From Bradyrhizobium diazoefficiens (lineage in GTDB: Bacteria > Pseudomonadota > Alphaproteobacteria > Rhizobiales > Xanthobacteraceae): DNA of 64,000 nt. A model generated the notes under the pieces. It had not been told where the DNA came from and did not search any database. It was given only the letters and a program-made list of their open reading frames with translations. Positions 49,951-59,501 of this stretch are shown here, one piece after another. The stretch lies in assembly GCF_016616885.1 (NCBI RefSeq), contig NZ_CP067102.1, forward strand, positions 3,190,501-3,254,500, in the 5' to 3' direction. The position numbers and the translations under genes are program-made. How positions within the stretch are numbered: the first letter of the stretch is position 1; the number at the start of each line of letters is the position of its first letter.

Positions 49951-49965
49951 TTAACCACCTGTTAA
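49951..49965. promoter_or_regulatory. CtrA box of the flgB operon
   Basis: TTAACCACCTGTTAA is an exact TTAA-N7-TTAA match, 70 bases before flgB and 271 bases from fliO. The remainder of the 355-base divergent region (49681-50034) contains further TTAA half-sites (49768, 49805, 49872) but no gene. Confidence 0.75.
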
Positions 49966-50034
49966 CCATACACGCGGCAAATTCTGCCTAGCTTCGGACC
50001 TCAGGGTCCGCAAGAGGCGCAAGGAGCCGCAACG

Positions 50035-50439
50035 ATGTCCATCAACGATCTTCCGGTGCTGTCGGCGCTTCGCACCAAGATGCAGTGGCACCAGGAACGC
50101 CAGCGCGTCCTGTCCGAGAACGTCTCCAATTCCGACACCCCCAATTTCCGGCCGCGCGAGCTGGTCGAGCCGAAATTCGACAAGACCGGCGCGCCCGCGG
50201 GCTCGATGGGGCCGCTGGCCATGGCCGTCACCAGCACCTCGCACATGACGCCATCGGGCGCGGCCTCGAGCTTCGACCAGAACAGGAATGCGGGCTTCGA
50301 GACCCGTCCTGCGGGCAACGCCGTCAATCTCGAAGAGGAGATGATGAAGTCCGCCAACAACCAGATGGATTATGCGGCGGTCACCTCGCTCTATTCGAAG
50401 AGCCTGCATCTTCTGAAGACCGCGATCGGCAAGGGCTAG
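50035..50439 (+). CDS. flgB: Proximal rod protein FlgB
   Basis: The 134-residue protein has RQRVLSENVSNSDTPNFRPR near the N-terminus and EEEMMKSANNQMDYAAVTSL, then YSKSLHLLKTAI at the C-terminus. It has the standard FlgB length and motifs. It starts the flgB-flgC-fliE-fliQ-fliR-flhB series behind the CtrA box, 15 bases before flgC. Confidence 0.96.
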   Translation: MSINDLPVLSALRTKMQWHQERQRVLSENVSNSDTPNFRPRELVEPKFDKTGAPAGSMGPLAMAVTSTSHMTPSGAASSFDQNRNAGFETRPAGNAVNLEEEMMKSANNQMDYAAVTSLYSKSLHLLKTAIGKG

Positions 50440-50454
50440 AGCTGGAGGTAAATC

Positions 50455-50880
50455 ATGGCGAATGACAGCAGCGACTTTGCCCGCTCGATGGCGATCGCGA
50501 CCTCCGGGTTGCGGGCGCAGGCCGGGCGGATGCGGGTGATCTCGGAAAACATCGCGAATGCGGATTCGACTGCGTCGACCTCAGGCGGCGATCCCTATCG
50601 GCGCAAGGTGCCGACGTTCTCCTCGGCGCTCGATCGCACGCTCGATGCGCAGGTCGTCACGCTCGGCAAGATCAAGCCCGACCAGTCCAACTTCCGCGTC
50701 AAATACGAGCCGAGCAGTCCGGCGGCGGATGCCACCGGCAACGTCAAATATCCCAACGTGAATTCGGTGGTCGAGATGACCGACATGCGCGATGCGCAGC
50801 GGTCCTACGAGGCCAATGTCAACATCATCAGTGCAACGCGCCGGATGATCCAGCGCACGCTCGACATCCTCAAGAGCTGA
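50455..50880 (+). CDS. flgC: Proximal rod protein FlgC
   Basis: The 141-residue protein has SMAIATSGLRAQAGRMRVIS, then ENIANADSTAST and ends MRDAQRSYEANVNIISATRR plus MIQRTLDILKS. These are the conserved FlgC ends. It forms the proximal rod with FlgB. fliE follows after 16 bases. Confidence 0.96.
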   Translation: MANDSSDFARSMAIATSGLRAQAGRMRVISENIANADSTASTSGGDPYRRKVPTFSSALDRTLDAQVVTLGKIKPDQSNFRVKYEPSSPAADATGNVKYPNVNSVVEMTDMRDAQRSYEANVNIISATRRMIQRTLDILKS

Positions 50881-50896
50881 ACAGGACAACTAAGCC

Positions 50897-51205
50897 ATGG
50901 CAACACCGACAATCGCGGCCAATGCTTATGCCAACCTTGCCCGCGTGCTGGAAAACACCGGTGCCGGCAAGGGCAGCGAGGCGAGCGGGCAGTCCTTTGC
51001 CTCGCTGCTGAAAGACGCCGTTGGCAGCGTCATGGAATCCGGCCGCAAATCGGACGCGCAGACCGTTGCGATGGCCTCCGGCAAGGCCAACGTCATGGAT
51101 GTGGTGACGGCGGTCGCCGACACTGACGTTGCCGTGTCCACGCTGGTCTCGGTCCGCGACCGCGTGATCGCGGCGTACGAAGACATCATGAAGATGCCGA
51201 TCTGA
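50897..51205 (+). CDS. fliE: Flagellar hook-basal body protein FliE
   Basis: The 102-residue protein has the FliE core (ESGRKSDAQTVAMASGKANV, then MDVVTAVADTDVAVSTLVSV), which links the MS ring to the rod and export gate. It is last in the flgB-flgC-fliE group. A palindromic repeat separates it from fliQ. Confidence 0.94.
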   Translation: MATPTIAANAYANLARVLENTGAGKGSEASGQSFASLLKDAVGSVMESGRKSDAQTVAMASGKANVMDVVTAVADTDVAVSTLVSVRDRVIAAYEDIMKMPI

Positions 51206-51223
51206 TTTCGGTGCTCGTCCCAC

Positions 51224-51303
51224 CGTCATTGCGAGCGAAGCGAAGCAATCCAGAATCCTTCCGCGGGCGGCAGCCTGGATTGCTTCGCTTCGCTCGCAAT
51301 GAC
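51224..51303. repeat. Palindromic intergenic repeat (CGTCATTGCGAG type), copy B
   Basis: CGTCATTGCGAGCGAAGCGA on one arm mirrors TCGCTTCGCTCGCAATGACG on the other, with inner AAGCAATCCAG/CTGGATTGCTT. It is the same family as 37049-37136. It lies inside the fliE-fliQ interval and could attenuate readthrough from flgBC-fliE into fliQR-flhB. Confidence 0.85.
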
Positions 51304-51373
51304 GGGGGGGTAGGCCTTCGTGTCGCCTGGGATGGCGGTGGGGAGGCGAGGAAATGAACAAAGGAAGCTTGCA

Positions 51374-51637
51374 ATGACCGGACCCGAGACCCTCGACGTC
51401 GCCCGCGATGCGATCTGGACCATCGTCATCGTGTCCTCGCCGCTGATGGTGGTCGGGCTCGTGGTCGGCGTGATCGTGTCGCTGTTCCAGGCGCTGACGC
51501 AGATCCAGGAGCAGACGCTGGTCTACGTGCCGAAGATCCTGGCCATCTTTGCCACGATGCTGCTGGCGCTGCCGTTCATGGCCGACGCCCTCCATTCCCA
51601 CATGCTGCGGATCTCGTCGCGAATCATCGGCGGCTGA
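51374..51637 (+). CDS. fliQ: Flagellar export gate protein FliQ
   Basis: The 87-residue protein has two transmembrane helices, TIVIVSSPLMVVGLVVGVIV and ILAIFATMLLALPFMADAL, with SLFQALTQIQEQTLVYVPK between them. This is the FliQ pattern. The start at 51374 (MTGPETLDVAR) is the family N-terminus; an earlier in-frame codon (51320) lies close to the repeat. fliR follows after 17 bases. Confidence 0.96.
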   Translation: MTGPETLDVARDAIWTIVIVSSPLMVVGLVVGVIVSLFQALTQIQEQTLVYVPKILAIFATMLLALPFMADALHSHMLRISSRIIGG

Positions 51638-51654
51638 GGCACTATGCGCCCACC

Positions 51655-52425
51655 ATGCGCATCGACGTCTCGTTGCTGCCGGCGCTTGCCGCGGCCTTCA
51701 TGCTCGCCTTCGCCCGGATCGGCGCGATGGTGATGCTGCTGCCGGGGCTCGGCGAGACCAACATCCCGACGCGGGTGAAGCTGTCGATCGCGCTTGTTCT
51801 GACGCTGATCATCCTGCCGCTGCATCGCAACGCCTATCAGGTCGACATGGGCTCGCTGGCGCCGATGCTGGTGCTGATGCTGCATGAGATCGTGATCGGC
51901 ATCGTGCTGGGCGCGACCGCGCGCGTGACGCTGTCGGCGCTTCAGGTCGCAGGCGCCGTGATCGCGCAGCAGATGGGACTAGGCTTCGTCACCTCGGTCG
52001 ATCCGACGCAAGGGCAGCAGGGCGTTCTGGTCGGCAATTTCCTGACCATGCTGGGTGTCACGCTGCTGTTCGCCACCGACAGCCACCATCTGGTGATCGC
52101 GGCATTGAACGACAGCTACTCGATATTCGCGCCGGGCGAGACCGTATCGAGCGGCGACGTCGCCTCGCTCGCCACGCGGGCCTTCTCCGCGGCGTTCCTG
52201 CTCGGCTTGCAGCTGTCGGGGCCGTTCCTGGTGTTCGGCCTCGTCTTCAATATCGGGCTTGGCGTGCTGGCGCGGCTGATGCCGCAGATGCAGGTCTATT
52301 TCGTCGGCGTGCCGCTATCGATCTTCGCGGGCTTCATGGTGCTGGCCGTGGTGCTCACGGCGATGATGGGCACTTACCTCGATTACTTCATCGGTGTCAT
52401 GCACCAGATGATGCCGTTGAAATAA
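51655..52425 (+). CDS. fliR: Flagellar export gate protein FliR
   Basis: The 256-residue protein has six predicted membrane segments and FliR markers: FARIGAMVMLLPGLGETNIP, GLGFVTSVDPTQGQQGVLVG, and GPFLVFGLVFNIGLGVLARL followed by MPQMQVYFVGVPLSI. It forms the export gate with FliP and FliQ. flhB follows after nine bases. Confidence 0.95.
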   Translation: MRIDVSLLPALAAAFMLAFARIGAMVMLLPGLGETNIPTRVKLSIALVLTLIILPLHRNAYQVDMGSLAPMLVLMLHEIVIGIVLGATARVTLSALQVAGAVIAQQMGLGFVTSVDPTQGQQGVLVGNFLTMLGVTLLFATDSHHLVIAALNDSYSIFAPGETVSSGDVASLATRAFSAAFLLGLQLSGPFLVFGLVFNIGLGVLARLMPQMQVYFVGVPLSIFAGFMVLAVVLTAMMGTYLDYFIGVMHQMMPLK

Positions 52426-52434
52426 GAGGGGTCG

Positions 52435-53514
52435 ATGGCGGACGACAACGATCCAGAAAGTCAAACAGAAGACCCGACGCAAAAACGTCTCGAAGAGGCG
52501 CTTGAACGCGGCGACGTCGCCAAAAGCCAGGAGATCAACACCTGGTTCATGATCGCGGGTGGCACGCTCGTGGTCTCGACCTTTTCCGGCTCGGTCGGCA
52601 GCGGGCTGCTGACGCCGATGCGCAATCTGCTGGCCAATTCCTGGATGATCAAAACCGACCCCGGGAACCTGCTCGCGCTGATGCAGCAGGTCGAGGTCGC
52701 GGTGTTCGCGGCGGTCGGCGTGCCCTTGCTGATGCTGGTGCTGGCGGCGATTGCCGGCAACATGCTCCAGCACCGGCTGGTGTGGTCGGCCGAATCTCTT
52801 ACGCCCAAATTCAGCAAGCTCTCGCCGGCTGCGGGTTTCAAGCGGATCTTCGGCAAGCAGGCCGGGGCGAATTTTCTCAAGGGCATCGGCAAGCTCGTCG
52901 TGCTCGGCGCGGTCATGACCACGATCCTGTGGCCGGAACGGCACCGCATGGAGGCGATGGTCAAGCTCGATCCGATGGCCATGCTGGGCGCCTCCACCAG
53001 CCTGACCGTCCATCTGCTCGGCGCAGTGGTCGCCGCGCTCGCGATCATCGCCATTGGCGACTATTTCTTCCAATATCGCAGCTGGTTCCAGCGGCAGAAG
53101 ATGTCGCTCCAGGAGATCAAGGAAGAGTTCAAGCAGTCCGAAGGCGACCCGCACATCAAGGGCAAGCTCAGGCAGTTGCGCCAGCAGCGCTCCAAGAAGC
53201 GCATGATGGCTGCGGTTCCCAAGGCCTCGGTGATCATCACCAACCCGACCCACTATTCGGTGGCGCTGTCCTACGAGCGCGGCATGTCGGCGCCGATCTG
53301 CGTCGCCAAGGGCGTCGACAACCTCGCTTTCAAGATCCGGGAGATCGCCCGCGAGCACGACATCCCGATCGTCGAGAACGTGCCGCTGGCCCGTGCGCTG
53401 TACGCGACCGCCGAAATCGACAAGGAAATCCCTGTCGAGCACTACCATGCGGTCGCCGAAGTCATCGGCTACGTCATCCGGCTGAAGCGCGGTTTTAGCG
53501 CCGCGCGGCAATAA
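52435..53514 (+). CDS. flhB: Export switch protein FlhB
   Basis: The 359-residue protein starts with EDPTQKRLEEALERGDVAKS, the FlhB signature, followed by four membrane helices. Its C-terminal cytoplasmic domain carries the autocleavage NPTH at residues 270-273 (VIITNPTHYSVAL). Cleavage switches export from rod/hook to filament substrates. It is the last structural gene of the run; cckA follows after 153 bases. Confidence 0.96.
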   Translation: MADDNDPESQTEDPTQKRLEEALERGDVAKSQEINTWFMIAGGTLVVSTFSGSVGSGLLTPMRNLLANSWMIKTDPGNLLALMQQVEVAVFAAVGVPLLMLVLAAIAGNMLQHRLVWSAESLTPKFSKLSPAAGFKRIFGKQAGANFLKGIGKLVVLGAVMTTILWPERHRMEAMVKLDPMAMLGASTSLTVHLLGAVVAALAIIAIGDYFFQYRSWFQRQKMSLQEIKEEFKQSEGDPHIKGKLRQLRQQRSKKRMMAAVPKASVIITNPTHYSVALSYERGMSAPICVAKGVDNLAFKIREIAREHDIPIVENVPLARALYATAEIDKEIPVEHYHAVAEVIGYVIRLKRGFSAARQ

Positions 53515-53667
53515 AACCCCCGAAAGTACCGGAAATGGCGGTAAACTGGGAATCAGCGTAGGTTTCGCCCCTGCCGCCCTTGCGTCCGCGGGTCCGATTC
53601 AGGCAGGGAGGACCCCACGTGCCCCGTGGCGCGTTGATTCTCTGCCGACAGGCCATGCCAGCGTGAA

Positions 53668-56247
53668 ATGACTGCCGAGACCGACCACGACCTGTCACGC
53701 GAGCCCGTTGCGGCGCATGAGCCGTCGCCGCGCTCGGGCAGCATTGCGCTGGTGCTGCTGGTGGCCACCGGCCTCGTCGCGGTCGCCGTCGGGCTGATGA
53801 CGCTCGGGCGCGCGCAGGCGCAGCCCTATATCCTCGGCATCCTCGCCGTGCTGGCGATGATCGGCCTGTTCAATCTGTTCGCCTTCGCCGCCGGCATCAT
53901 CCGCTTCGTCGACCGCAATCTCGACGATCCCGTGATGGGGCGTATCGCCGATCACGCCTTCGACGGCCTCGCGGTGACCGATCCGCGCGGCCATGTGGTC
54001 TATTCCAACGCGGCCTATCTGACGCTGACCGGCGCTTCCGGCCCGCAGGATGTGCGACCGGTCGAGCGCGTCTTCATCGGCAACCCGGACGTCTCGGAAG
54101 CCGTGTTCCGCCTGCTCAAGGCGGCGCGCGAGGGCAAGAGGCAGCAGGAAGAGGTGCGCATTTCCGGCCAGGACGGCAGCCACGGACGCTGGCTGCGCAT
54201 GCGCGTGCGTCCGCTCGGCACCGGAAAGCGCGAGGCCAAATATGCGGTGTGGTCGATTGCCGACATCACCCGCGACCGCGAGCGCCAGGAGGACGTGTTC
54301 CAGGAGCTGCAGCACGCGATCGAATATCTCGATCACGCCCCGTGCGGCTTTTTCTCAGTCAATCCCGTTGGCGAGCTCGCATATGTCAACGCGACGCTGG
54401 CGAACTGGCTCGACTATGATCTTGCCGAGATCGGCTCGGGTGGGCTGAAGCTTGCCGACATCGTTTCGGGCGACGGCGCTTCGCTGCTGAGCTCGATCGT
54501 TGCGGTGCCGGGCGAGGTGAAGACGGAAGTCTTCGACATCGATTTCCGCATGCGCACCGGCAAGACCATGCCGGTCCGGCTCTATCACAAGCTCGCCTTC
54601 GGTGCCGACGGCGCGCCGGGGCCGTCGCGCACGCTCGTCATCAGCCGGGCCCGCGACGAGCGCAGCGATCCCGATCGCGCAGCCGAAGTGCGCTTCATGC
54701 GCTTCTTCGACCACACGCCGATGGCGATCGCCACGGTCGACCGCGGCGGCAACGTGGTGCGGGCGAACGCGCGCTACGCCAAGCTCGCGCAAGGCCTCGG
54801 GCTCGATAGCGCCAGCAAGTCGATCTTCCGCGCGGTCAATGCGCGCGATCGTCATCTGCTGATCGCGGCGATCAACCAGGCCGCCGAAAACCAGGCCGAC
54901 ATCGCGCCGGTCGAGGTGGCGCTGGAGGGTACTAGGGACCGCTGGGGCCAGTTCTTCGTCACGCCGGTCGATGCGGCTGAGAACGATGCTGAAGCCGCGA
55001 TCGTCCACATGCTCGAAACCACCGAGCGGCGCGCGCTGGAGAACCAGATCAACCAGTCGCAGAAGATGGAGACGGTCGGCCAGCTCGCCGGCGGCATCGC
55101 TCACGACTTCAACAACGTGCTCTCCGCCATCATGATGGCGAACGACTTCCTGCTGAACGCGCACAAGCCGACGGATCCGTCGTTCCAGGACATCATGCAG
55201 ATCAAGCAGAACGCCACGCGTGCCGCGACACTGGTGCGGCAGCTGCTCGCTTTCTCGCGGCGGCAGACGCTGCGGCCGCAGGTGCTCGATCTCGGCGATG
55301 CGTTGTCGGATCTCACCATGCTGCTGCGCCGACTGATCGGCGAGAAGGTCAAGCTCGACCTGATCCACGGCCGCGATCTCTGGCCGGTCAAGGTCGACGT
55401 CTCCCAGTTCGAGCAGGTCATCGTCAATCTCGCGGTGAACGCGCGCGACGCCATGCCCGACGGCGGCAAGCTGATCATTCGTACCGCCAATGTCGCGACC
55501 GACGAGGCGGGCAAGCTCGCCTACAAGGGCATGCCGGCGGCGGACTACGTGCGGATCGAGGTCGCCGACACAGGCACCGGCATCCCCGCCGACATCCGCG
55601 ACAAGATCTTTGAGCCGTTCTTCTCGACCAAGGAAGTCGGCAAGGGAACCGGCCTCGGGCTGTCCACCGTCTACGGCATCGTCAAGCAGACCGGCGGCTT
55701 CATCTACGTCGATTCCGAGCCGGGGCAGGGCACCTCGTTCCATATCTTCCTGCCGCGCCATCACGCCGAGTCCGAGGTGCACGTCGAGCAGCCCGCGGCG
55801 AGCGCGACGAATGGCGCTGCGAAGGAAGCTGCGCCTGCAACGGCGGAGGCCAAGGCTCGTACCGATCTCACCGGGCGGGGCACCATCCTGCTGGTCGAGG
55901 ACGAAGAGGGCCTGCGCGCGCTGAACGCCCGCGGCCTGCGCTCGCGCGGCTACACCGTGGTCGAGGCCGAGAACGGCGTCGAGGCGATGGAGGTGCTCGA
56001 AGAGCAAAGCGGCGGGATCGATCTCGTCGTCTCCGACGTCGTGATGCCGGAGATGGACGGCCCGACGCTGCTCAAGGCGATGCGGGAGAAGAACCCAGAC
56101 ATCCGCTTCATCTTCGTCTCCGGCTATGCCGAGGACGCCTTCGAGAAGAGCCTGCCCGAGGGACAGCAGTTCGACTTCCTGCCAAAACCGTTCACGCTCA
56201 GCCAGCTCGTGGCGGCGGTGAAGGAGACGATGACGAAGCAGGGGTGA
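53668..56247 (+). CDS. cckA: CckA-like hybrid sensor histidine kinase
   Basis: The 859-residue protein has two N-terminal transmembrane helices (about residues 27-47 and 52-76), then PAS domains (about 90-215, 225-335 and 350-460). The HisKA box is [20 protein letters not shown] with the phospho-histidine at residue 479. ATPase motifs are [14 protein letters not shown] and [11 protein letters not shown] with GTGLGLSTV. The C-terminal receiver has its phospho-aspartate at residue 790 ([13 protein letters not shown]). This architecture and the HisKA sequence are those of CckA, which phosphorylates ChpT and through it CtrA and CpdR. Its placement next to CtrA-box-controlled flagellar genes supports the name. 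No ChpT or CtrA gene is present. Confidence 0.9.
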   Translation: MTAETDHDLSREPVAAHEPSPRSGSIALVLLVATGLVAVAVGLMTLGRAQAQPYILGILAVLAMIGLFNLFAFAAGIIRFVDRNLDDPVMGRIADHAFDGLAVTDPRGHVVYSNAAYLTLTGASGPQDVRPVERVFIGNPDVSEAVFRLLKAAREGKRQQEEVRISGQDGSHGRWLRMRVRPLGTGKREAKYAVWSIADITRDRERQEDVFQELQHAIEYLDHAPCGFFSVNPVGELAYVNATLANWLDYDLAEIGSGGLKLADIVSGDGASLLSSIVAVPGEVKTEVFDIDFRMRTGKTMPVRLYHKLAFGADGAPGPSRTLVISRARDERSDPDRAAEVRFMRFFDHTPMAIATVDRGGNVVRANARYAKLAQGLGLDSASKSIFRAVNARDRHLLIAAINQAAENQADIAPVEVALEGTRDRWGQFFVTPVDAAENDAEAAIVHMLETTERRALENQINQSQKMETVGQLAGGIAHDFNNVLSAIMMANDFLLNAHKPTDPSFQDIMQIKQNATRAATLVRQLLAFSRRQTLRPQVLDLGDALSDLTMLLRRLIGEKVKLDLIHGRDLWPVKVDVSQFEQVIVNLAVNARDAMPDGGKLIIRTANVATDEAGKLAYKGMPAADYVRIEVADTGTGIPADIRDKIFEPFFSTKEVGKGTGLGLSTVYGIVKQTGGFIYVDSEPGQGTSFHIFLPRHHAESEVHVEQPAASATNGAAKEAAPATAEAKARTDLTGRGTILLVEDEEGLRALNARGLRSRGYTVVEAENGVEAMEVLEEQSGGIDLVVSDVVMPEMDGPTLLKAMREKNPDIRFIFVSGYAEDAFEKSLPEGQQFDFLPKPFTLSQLVAAVKETMTKQG

Positions 56248-56255
56248 GGCTCTGC

Positions 56256-56387
56256 CGTCGTCCTGGCGGAAAGCCAGGACCCATACCGCGTGATCTCTCG
56301 ATTGCGCGTGCCGCCAATCCCGAACGACCAGTTTTCGCCAAACCGCTCCCTTGGGGTAATGGGTCCTGGCCCTTCGCCAGGACGACG
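56256..56387. repeat. Palindromic intergenic repeat (CGTCGTCCTGGC type)
   Basis: CGTCGTCCTGGCGGAAAGCC at the left and GGCCCTTCGCCAGGACGACG at the right are inverted partners, and GGACCCAT/ATGGGTCC extends them inwards. About 75 unpaired bases lie between the arms. It immediately follows the cckA stop and may end its transcript. Confidence 0.75.
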
Positions 56388-56591
56388 TCGTGGAGATATC
56401 GCGTCTAAATCACCGGTAACCCGCGACCTTAGTTCCCGCCCCGCATCCGACCAAACCCCCGGCAAATATGGGCTTTTGCCACATCCCCGCGACTGAGGGC
56501 CGCAGCCGGGGGAGCCGAAACCGGCTTCCCTTTTGGTAAAGGCTGCCCATCTTACTGGCACGTCCCCATGCCGGGGATTTGGGAAACGAAC

Positions 56592-57566
56592 ATGAATTTC
56601 TCGCAATGGTCCCGCACTCTCGTGAAGACGATTGCCGTCGTTCTGGCGCTCGCGCTGCCGACGGCGTTGGCGATCTCGTCGGCTGACGCCCGCGTCGGCG
56701 GCGGCGTCTCGTCGGGTTCGCGCGGTTCGCGGACCTTCTCGGCCCCGCCGTCGACCACGACCGCGCCGGGCTCGACTTCGCAGTTCAACCGCACCTACAG
56801 CCAGCCGGGCGCCGGCATGAACACGGCTGCGCCCGCGCGCGGCGGCCTGTTCGGCCGTGGCGGCGGCTTCCTGGGTGGTCTTGCGGCCGGCTTCCTCGGC
56901 GCTGGCCTTCTGGGCATGCTGTTCGGCGGTGGCCTGTTCGGCGGCCTCGGCGGGCTCTCGTCGATCCTGGGTCTGATCATCCAGATCGTGCTCGTCGTGT
57001 TCGTGGTGCGGCTGGCGATGTCCTGGTGGCAGCGCCGCAACGCGCCGCAGGCGGCCTATGCCGGCGCTGACGCCGGCGCCGGTCCGGGACCGCAGACCAG
57101 CTATCGCAGCGGCCTCGGCAGTGGTCTTGGCGGCGGCTTCGGCTTCGGCGCCAACAATGCGCCGCTCGAGATCAAGCCTGATGACTACGAAGCATTCGAG
57201 CGTCTGCTCGGCGACATCCAGGCCGCCTGGTCGAACGAGGATGTTGCAAAACTGCACACGCTCGCGACGCCGGAAATGGTCTCTTATTTCGAGAGGGATC
57301 TCGCAGAGAACCGCGCGCGCAATGCCGTCAACAAGGTGACCAATGTCAAGCTGCTGCAGGGCGACCTCGCGGAAGCCTGGCGCGAAGGTGAGACCGACTA
57401 CGCGACGGTGGCATTGCGCTTCGCACTCATCGACAAGACGGTCGACCGCAACACCGGCGCGATCGTCGCCGGCAGCGAGCAGCCGGGCGAAGTCACCGAA
57501 GTCTGGACGTTTGCCCGCCGCCCCGGCAGCCCCTGGGAATTGTCGGCGATCCAGCAGACCAACTGA
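56592..57566 (+). CDS. Tim44-like domain protein, membrane-anchored
   Basis: The 324-residue protein has a signal or anchor (TLVKTIAVVLALALPTALAI), a Ser/Thr-rich linker and a glycine-rich hydrophobic stretch. A second helix follows (LIIQIVLVVFVVRLAMSWWQ), then a C-terminal Tim44/Mba1-type domain (DYEAFERLLGDIQAAWSNED; TEVWTFARRPGSPWELSAIQ). Such proteins in alphaproteobacteria are uncharacterised relatives of mitochondrial Tim44, which binds membranes. MNFSQWSRTL at 56592 was chosen over an earlier codon at 56568. A terminator follows. Confidence 0.85.
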   Translation: MNFSQWSRTLVKTIAVVLALALPTALAISSADARVGGGVSSGSRGSRTFSAPPSTTTAPGSTSQFNRTYSQPGAGMNTAAPARGGLFGRGGGFLGGLAAGFLGAGLLGMLFGGGLFGGLGGLSSILGLIIQIVLVVFVVRLAMSWWQRRNAPQAAYAGADAGAGPGPQTSYRSGLGSGLGGGFGFGANNAPLEIKPDDYEAFERLLGDIQAAWSNEDVAKLHTLATPEMVSYFERDLAENRARNAVNKVTNVKLLQGDLAEAWREGETDYATVALRFALIDKTVDRNTGAIVAGSEQPGEVTEVWTFARRPGSPWELSAIQQTN

Positions 57567-57587
57567 TCGCGCGCGATCGGAGACATC

Positions 57588-57624
57588 AAGGCGTCGTGCT
57601 TCTTGCACGGCGCCTTTTTCTTTT
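57588..57624 (+). terminator. Rho-independent terminator of the Tim44-domain gene
   Basis: AAGGCGTCGTGC pairs with GCACGGCGCCTT (one T-G wobble) across a five-base loop, followed by TTTCTTTT. It starts 21 bases after the stop. Confidence 0.85.
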
Positions 57625-57724
57625 GGGACCCGGCTCTCTCGGCCCGTCATTGCGCCGCGCTGACGGAACCTTCGGCTGCATGCTACATTGGTTCCGTCGC
57701 TTCCACGCTCACGGACCCCCTCCC

Positions 57725-58432
57725 ATGAAATACGAGCTCTACTACTGGCCCGAGATCCAGGGCCGCGGCGAATATGTGCGGCTGGCGCTGGAGGAGGCGG
57801 GGGCGGCTTACGACGACGTCGCACGTGGCCCGCGTGGCTCGGGCGCGATGATGAAGATGATGGAGGCCCACAAGGGCACGCCGCCCTTTGCGCCGCCGTT
57901 CCTGAAGGCCGGCAAGCTCGTCATCGGCCAGACCGCCAACATCCTGCTCTATCTCGGCGCCCGTCACGCCCTCGCGCCGAAGACCGAAGCCGGAAAACTC
58001 TGGGTGCACCAGCTTCAACTGACGATCACCGACTTTGTGGTCGAGATCCACGACACCCATCATCCGCTCGGACCTTCGATGTACTACGAAGACCAGAAGC
58101 CGCCGGCGAAGAAGCGCAGCGCCGATTTCTGGGACGAGCGCGTGCCGAAATATCTCGGCTATTTCGAGCAGTCGCTCGACGACAATGGCGGCGCCTATGT
58201 CACCGGCCGGCGCCTGACTTACGTCGACCTCTCGCTGTTCCAGATCGTCGATGGCCTGCGCTACGCCTTTCCGAAGCGCATGAAGGCGTTCGAGAAAAAC
58301 ATCCCCGGTCTCGTTGGGTTGCACGACCGCATCGCGGCGCGGCCGAACATCAAGGCCTATCTCGCAAGCGAGCGCCGCATTCCCTTCAACGAGCAGGGCG
58401 TCTTCCGCCGCTACAAAGAGCTCGACGTGTGA
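57725..58432 (+). CDS. Glutathione S-transferase family protein
   Basis: The 235-residue protein has an N-terminal thioredoxin-like domain (MKYELYYWPEIQGRGEYVRL; the conserved proline and QTANILLYLG for glutathione) and an all-helical C-terminal domain (TYVDLSLFQIVDGLRYAFPK, a capping-box-like region). It probably conjugates or reduces small electrophiles. The substrate is unknown. The frame is open upstream to 57596, but that region overlaps the terminator. MKYELYYW at 57725 is the standard start. It converges on the methyltransferase-like gene with one base between the stops. Confidence 0.88.
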   Translation: MKYELYYWPEIQGRGEYVRLALEEAGAAYDDVARGPRGSGAMMKMMEAHKGTPPFAPPFLKAGKLVIGQTANILLYLGARHALAPKTEAGKLWVHQLQLTITDFVVEIHDTHHPLGPSMYYEDQKPPAKKRSADFWDERVPKYLGYFEQSLDDNGGAYVTGRRLTYVDLSLFQIVDGLRYAFPKRMKAFEKNIPGLVGLHDRIAARPNIKAYLASERRIPFNEQGVFRRYKELDV

Positions 58433-58433
58433 A

Positions 58434-59102
58434 TCACCACAGTCCCGGCAGCAGGCGGTAGCGCACCCGCGCTGCATAGTCGGCATAGCCGGGCAGGCCT
58501 GCGATGAGCGTGCGCTCCTCGATGTGGATGCGGACCGCAAGCAGCACGAGGAAGAGCGGCGCAATCGCCAATCCCCACGTTGATCCGAGGATCAGCGGCA
58601 CGCTGGCGAAGAACAGGATCATGCCGCTGTACATGGGATGCCGGACATAGGCGTACGGCCCGGTCGAGATCACGCGCTGCGCGGCCTGCAGCTTCACCAC
58701 GGGTGCTGCGAACGAATTCTCGCGAAACACCCACAGCGTGAACAGTGTCGAGGCGAGGAACAGCACGAGACCGAGCACCTGCCATGCGACGTTCATGTGT
58801 GACGCAAGATGGCGCCGGTCGAGCCCCATCGCGACGAGCCAGCCCAGCATCGCCACGACGAACACGATCATGAAGATCTTGTCCGCGGCCGGTTGATCTC
58901 GCTGCAGAACAGGACGCAGACGTTCGGCCAGAAGCGCCGGGTCGATCCGGTAGAGCCACCAGCCGCAGAGCGGGCCGAGCAGAACGGAGGTGACGAGAAA
59001 CGCCCATGCGCCCGGCCAATGCAACGTGCCGGCGGCGGCGAACAGCAGCGCGCCCATCCCGGCGGTGAGAACCGTGTTCTGCAACAGCAGGCGTGCGATC
59101 AT
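58434..59102 (-). CDS. Isoprenylcysteine carboxyl methyltransferase-like membrane protein
   Basis: The 222-residue protein has five or more hydrophobic helices. The C-terminal ICMT/PEMT signature is visible: STGPYAYVRHPMYSGMILFF, then the cofactor-side IEERTLIAGLPGYADYAARV. Bacterial members methylate membrane-embedded substrates using S-adenosylmethionine, and the true substrate is unknown. The overlapping antiparallel reading of this stretch has no domain. Confidence 0.87.
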   Translation of the reverse strand: MIARLLLQNTVLTAGMGALLFAAAGTLHWPGAWAFLVTSVLLGPLCGWWLYRIDPALLAERLRPVLQRDQPAADKIFMIVFVVAMLGWLVAMGLDRRHLASHMNVAWQVLGLVLFLASTLFTLWVFRENSFAAPVVKLQAAQRVISTGPYAYVRHPMYSGMILFFASVPLILGSTWGLAIAPLFLVLLAVRIHIEERTLIAGLPGYADYAARVRYRLLPGLW

Positions 59103-59218
59103 GCACAGCTCCCTGAGTAGCCGCGCACGATAATGGTCCCGCTATCCGGCGAAGATGCGGCCGGACGTGCGAAAGGCCCGGTCAACCGGACCGGGCGATC
59201 CATCGCAGGCAGGCCGGA

Positions 59219-59392
59219 TCAGGCGAGCTGATCGATCCGCGTGCCCTGGCCCGGCGGCAGCGGCGCGGGCGGCGTCGGCTGATAGGCCGGGTCGTTGTCC
59301 TTGGCCCTGGTCTGGTCGTCCGGCTGCTTGGTCGTGTCGTAGCTCGGGACCACGATCGTTACAGGCGGCGGCGCAACGCTGGAAACGCTCAT
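59219..59392 (-). CDS. Small proline-rich protein of unknown function
   Basis: The 57-residue protein starts MSVSSVAPPPVTIVVPSYDT. It is rich in proline, threonine and aspartate and ends PPGQGTRIDQLA. It is hydrophilic and probably disordered. Its codon usage matches the neighbours. The in-frame extension to 59491 looks less natural. I do not recognise it, although short proteins of this type are common in Bradyrhizobium. Confidence 0.55.
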   Translation of the reverse strand: MSVSSVAPPPVTIVVPSYDTTKQPDDQTRAKDNDPAYQPTPPAPLPPGQGTRIDQLA

Positions 59393-59501
59393 CCACAAAT
59401 CCTCACAGATTGAAACAATTGATCCTGCCCCGGAGCGGACGAAAGCTCCGTCAAGCCAATCGTTAAAATGCGAGGGATTTGACCTCTTCATCGTGCCCGG
59501 C

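Noticed and set aside
53668..56247. The hybrid kinase as a chemotaxis or nitrogen-type sensor
   Set aside because: The PAS-HisKA-ATPase-receiver order and the [11 protein letters not shown] box fit CckA better than CheA, NtrB or FixL.
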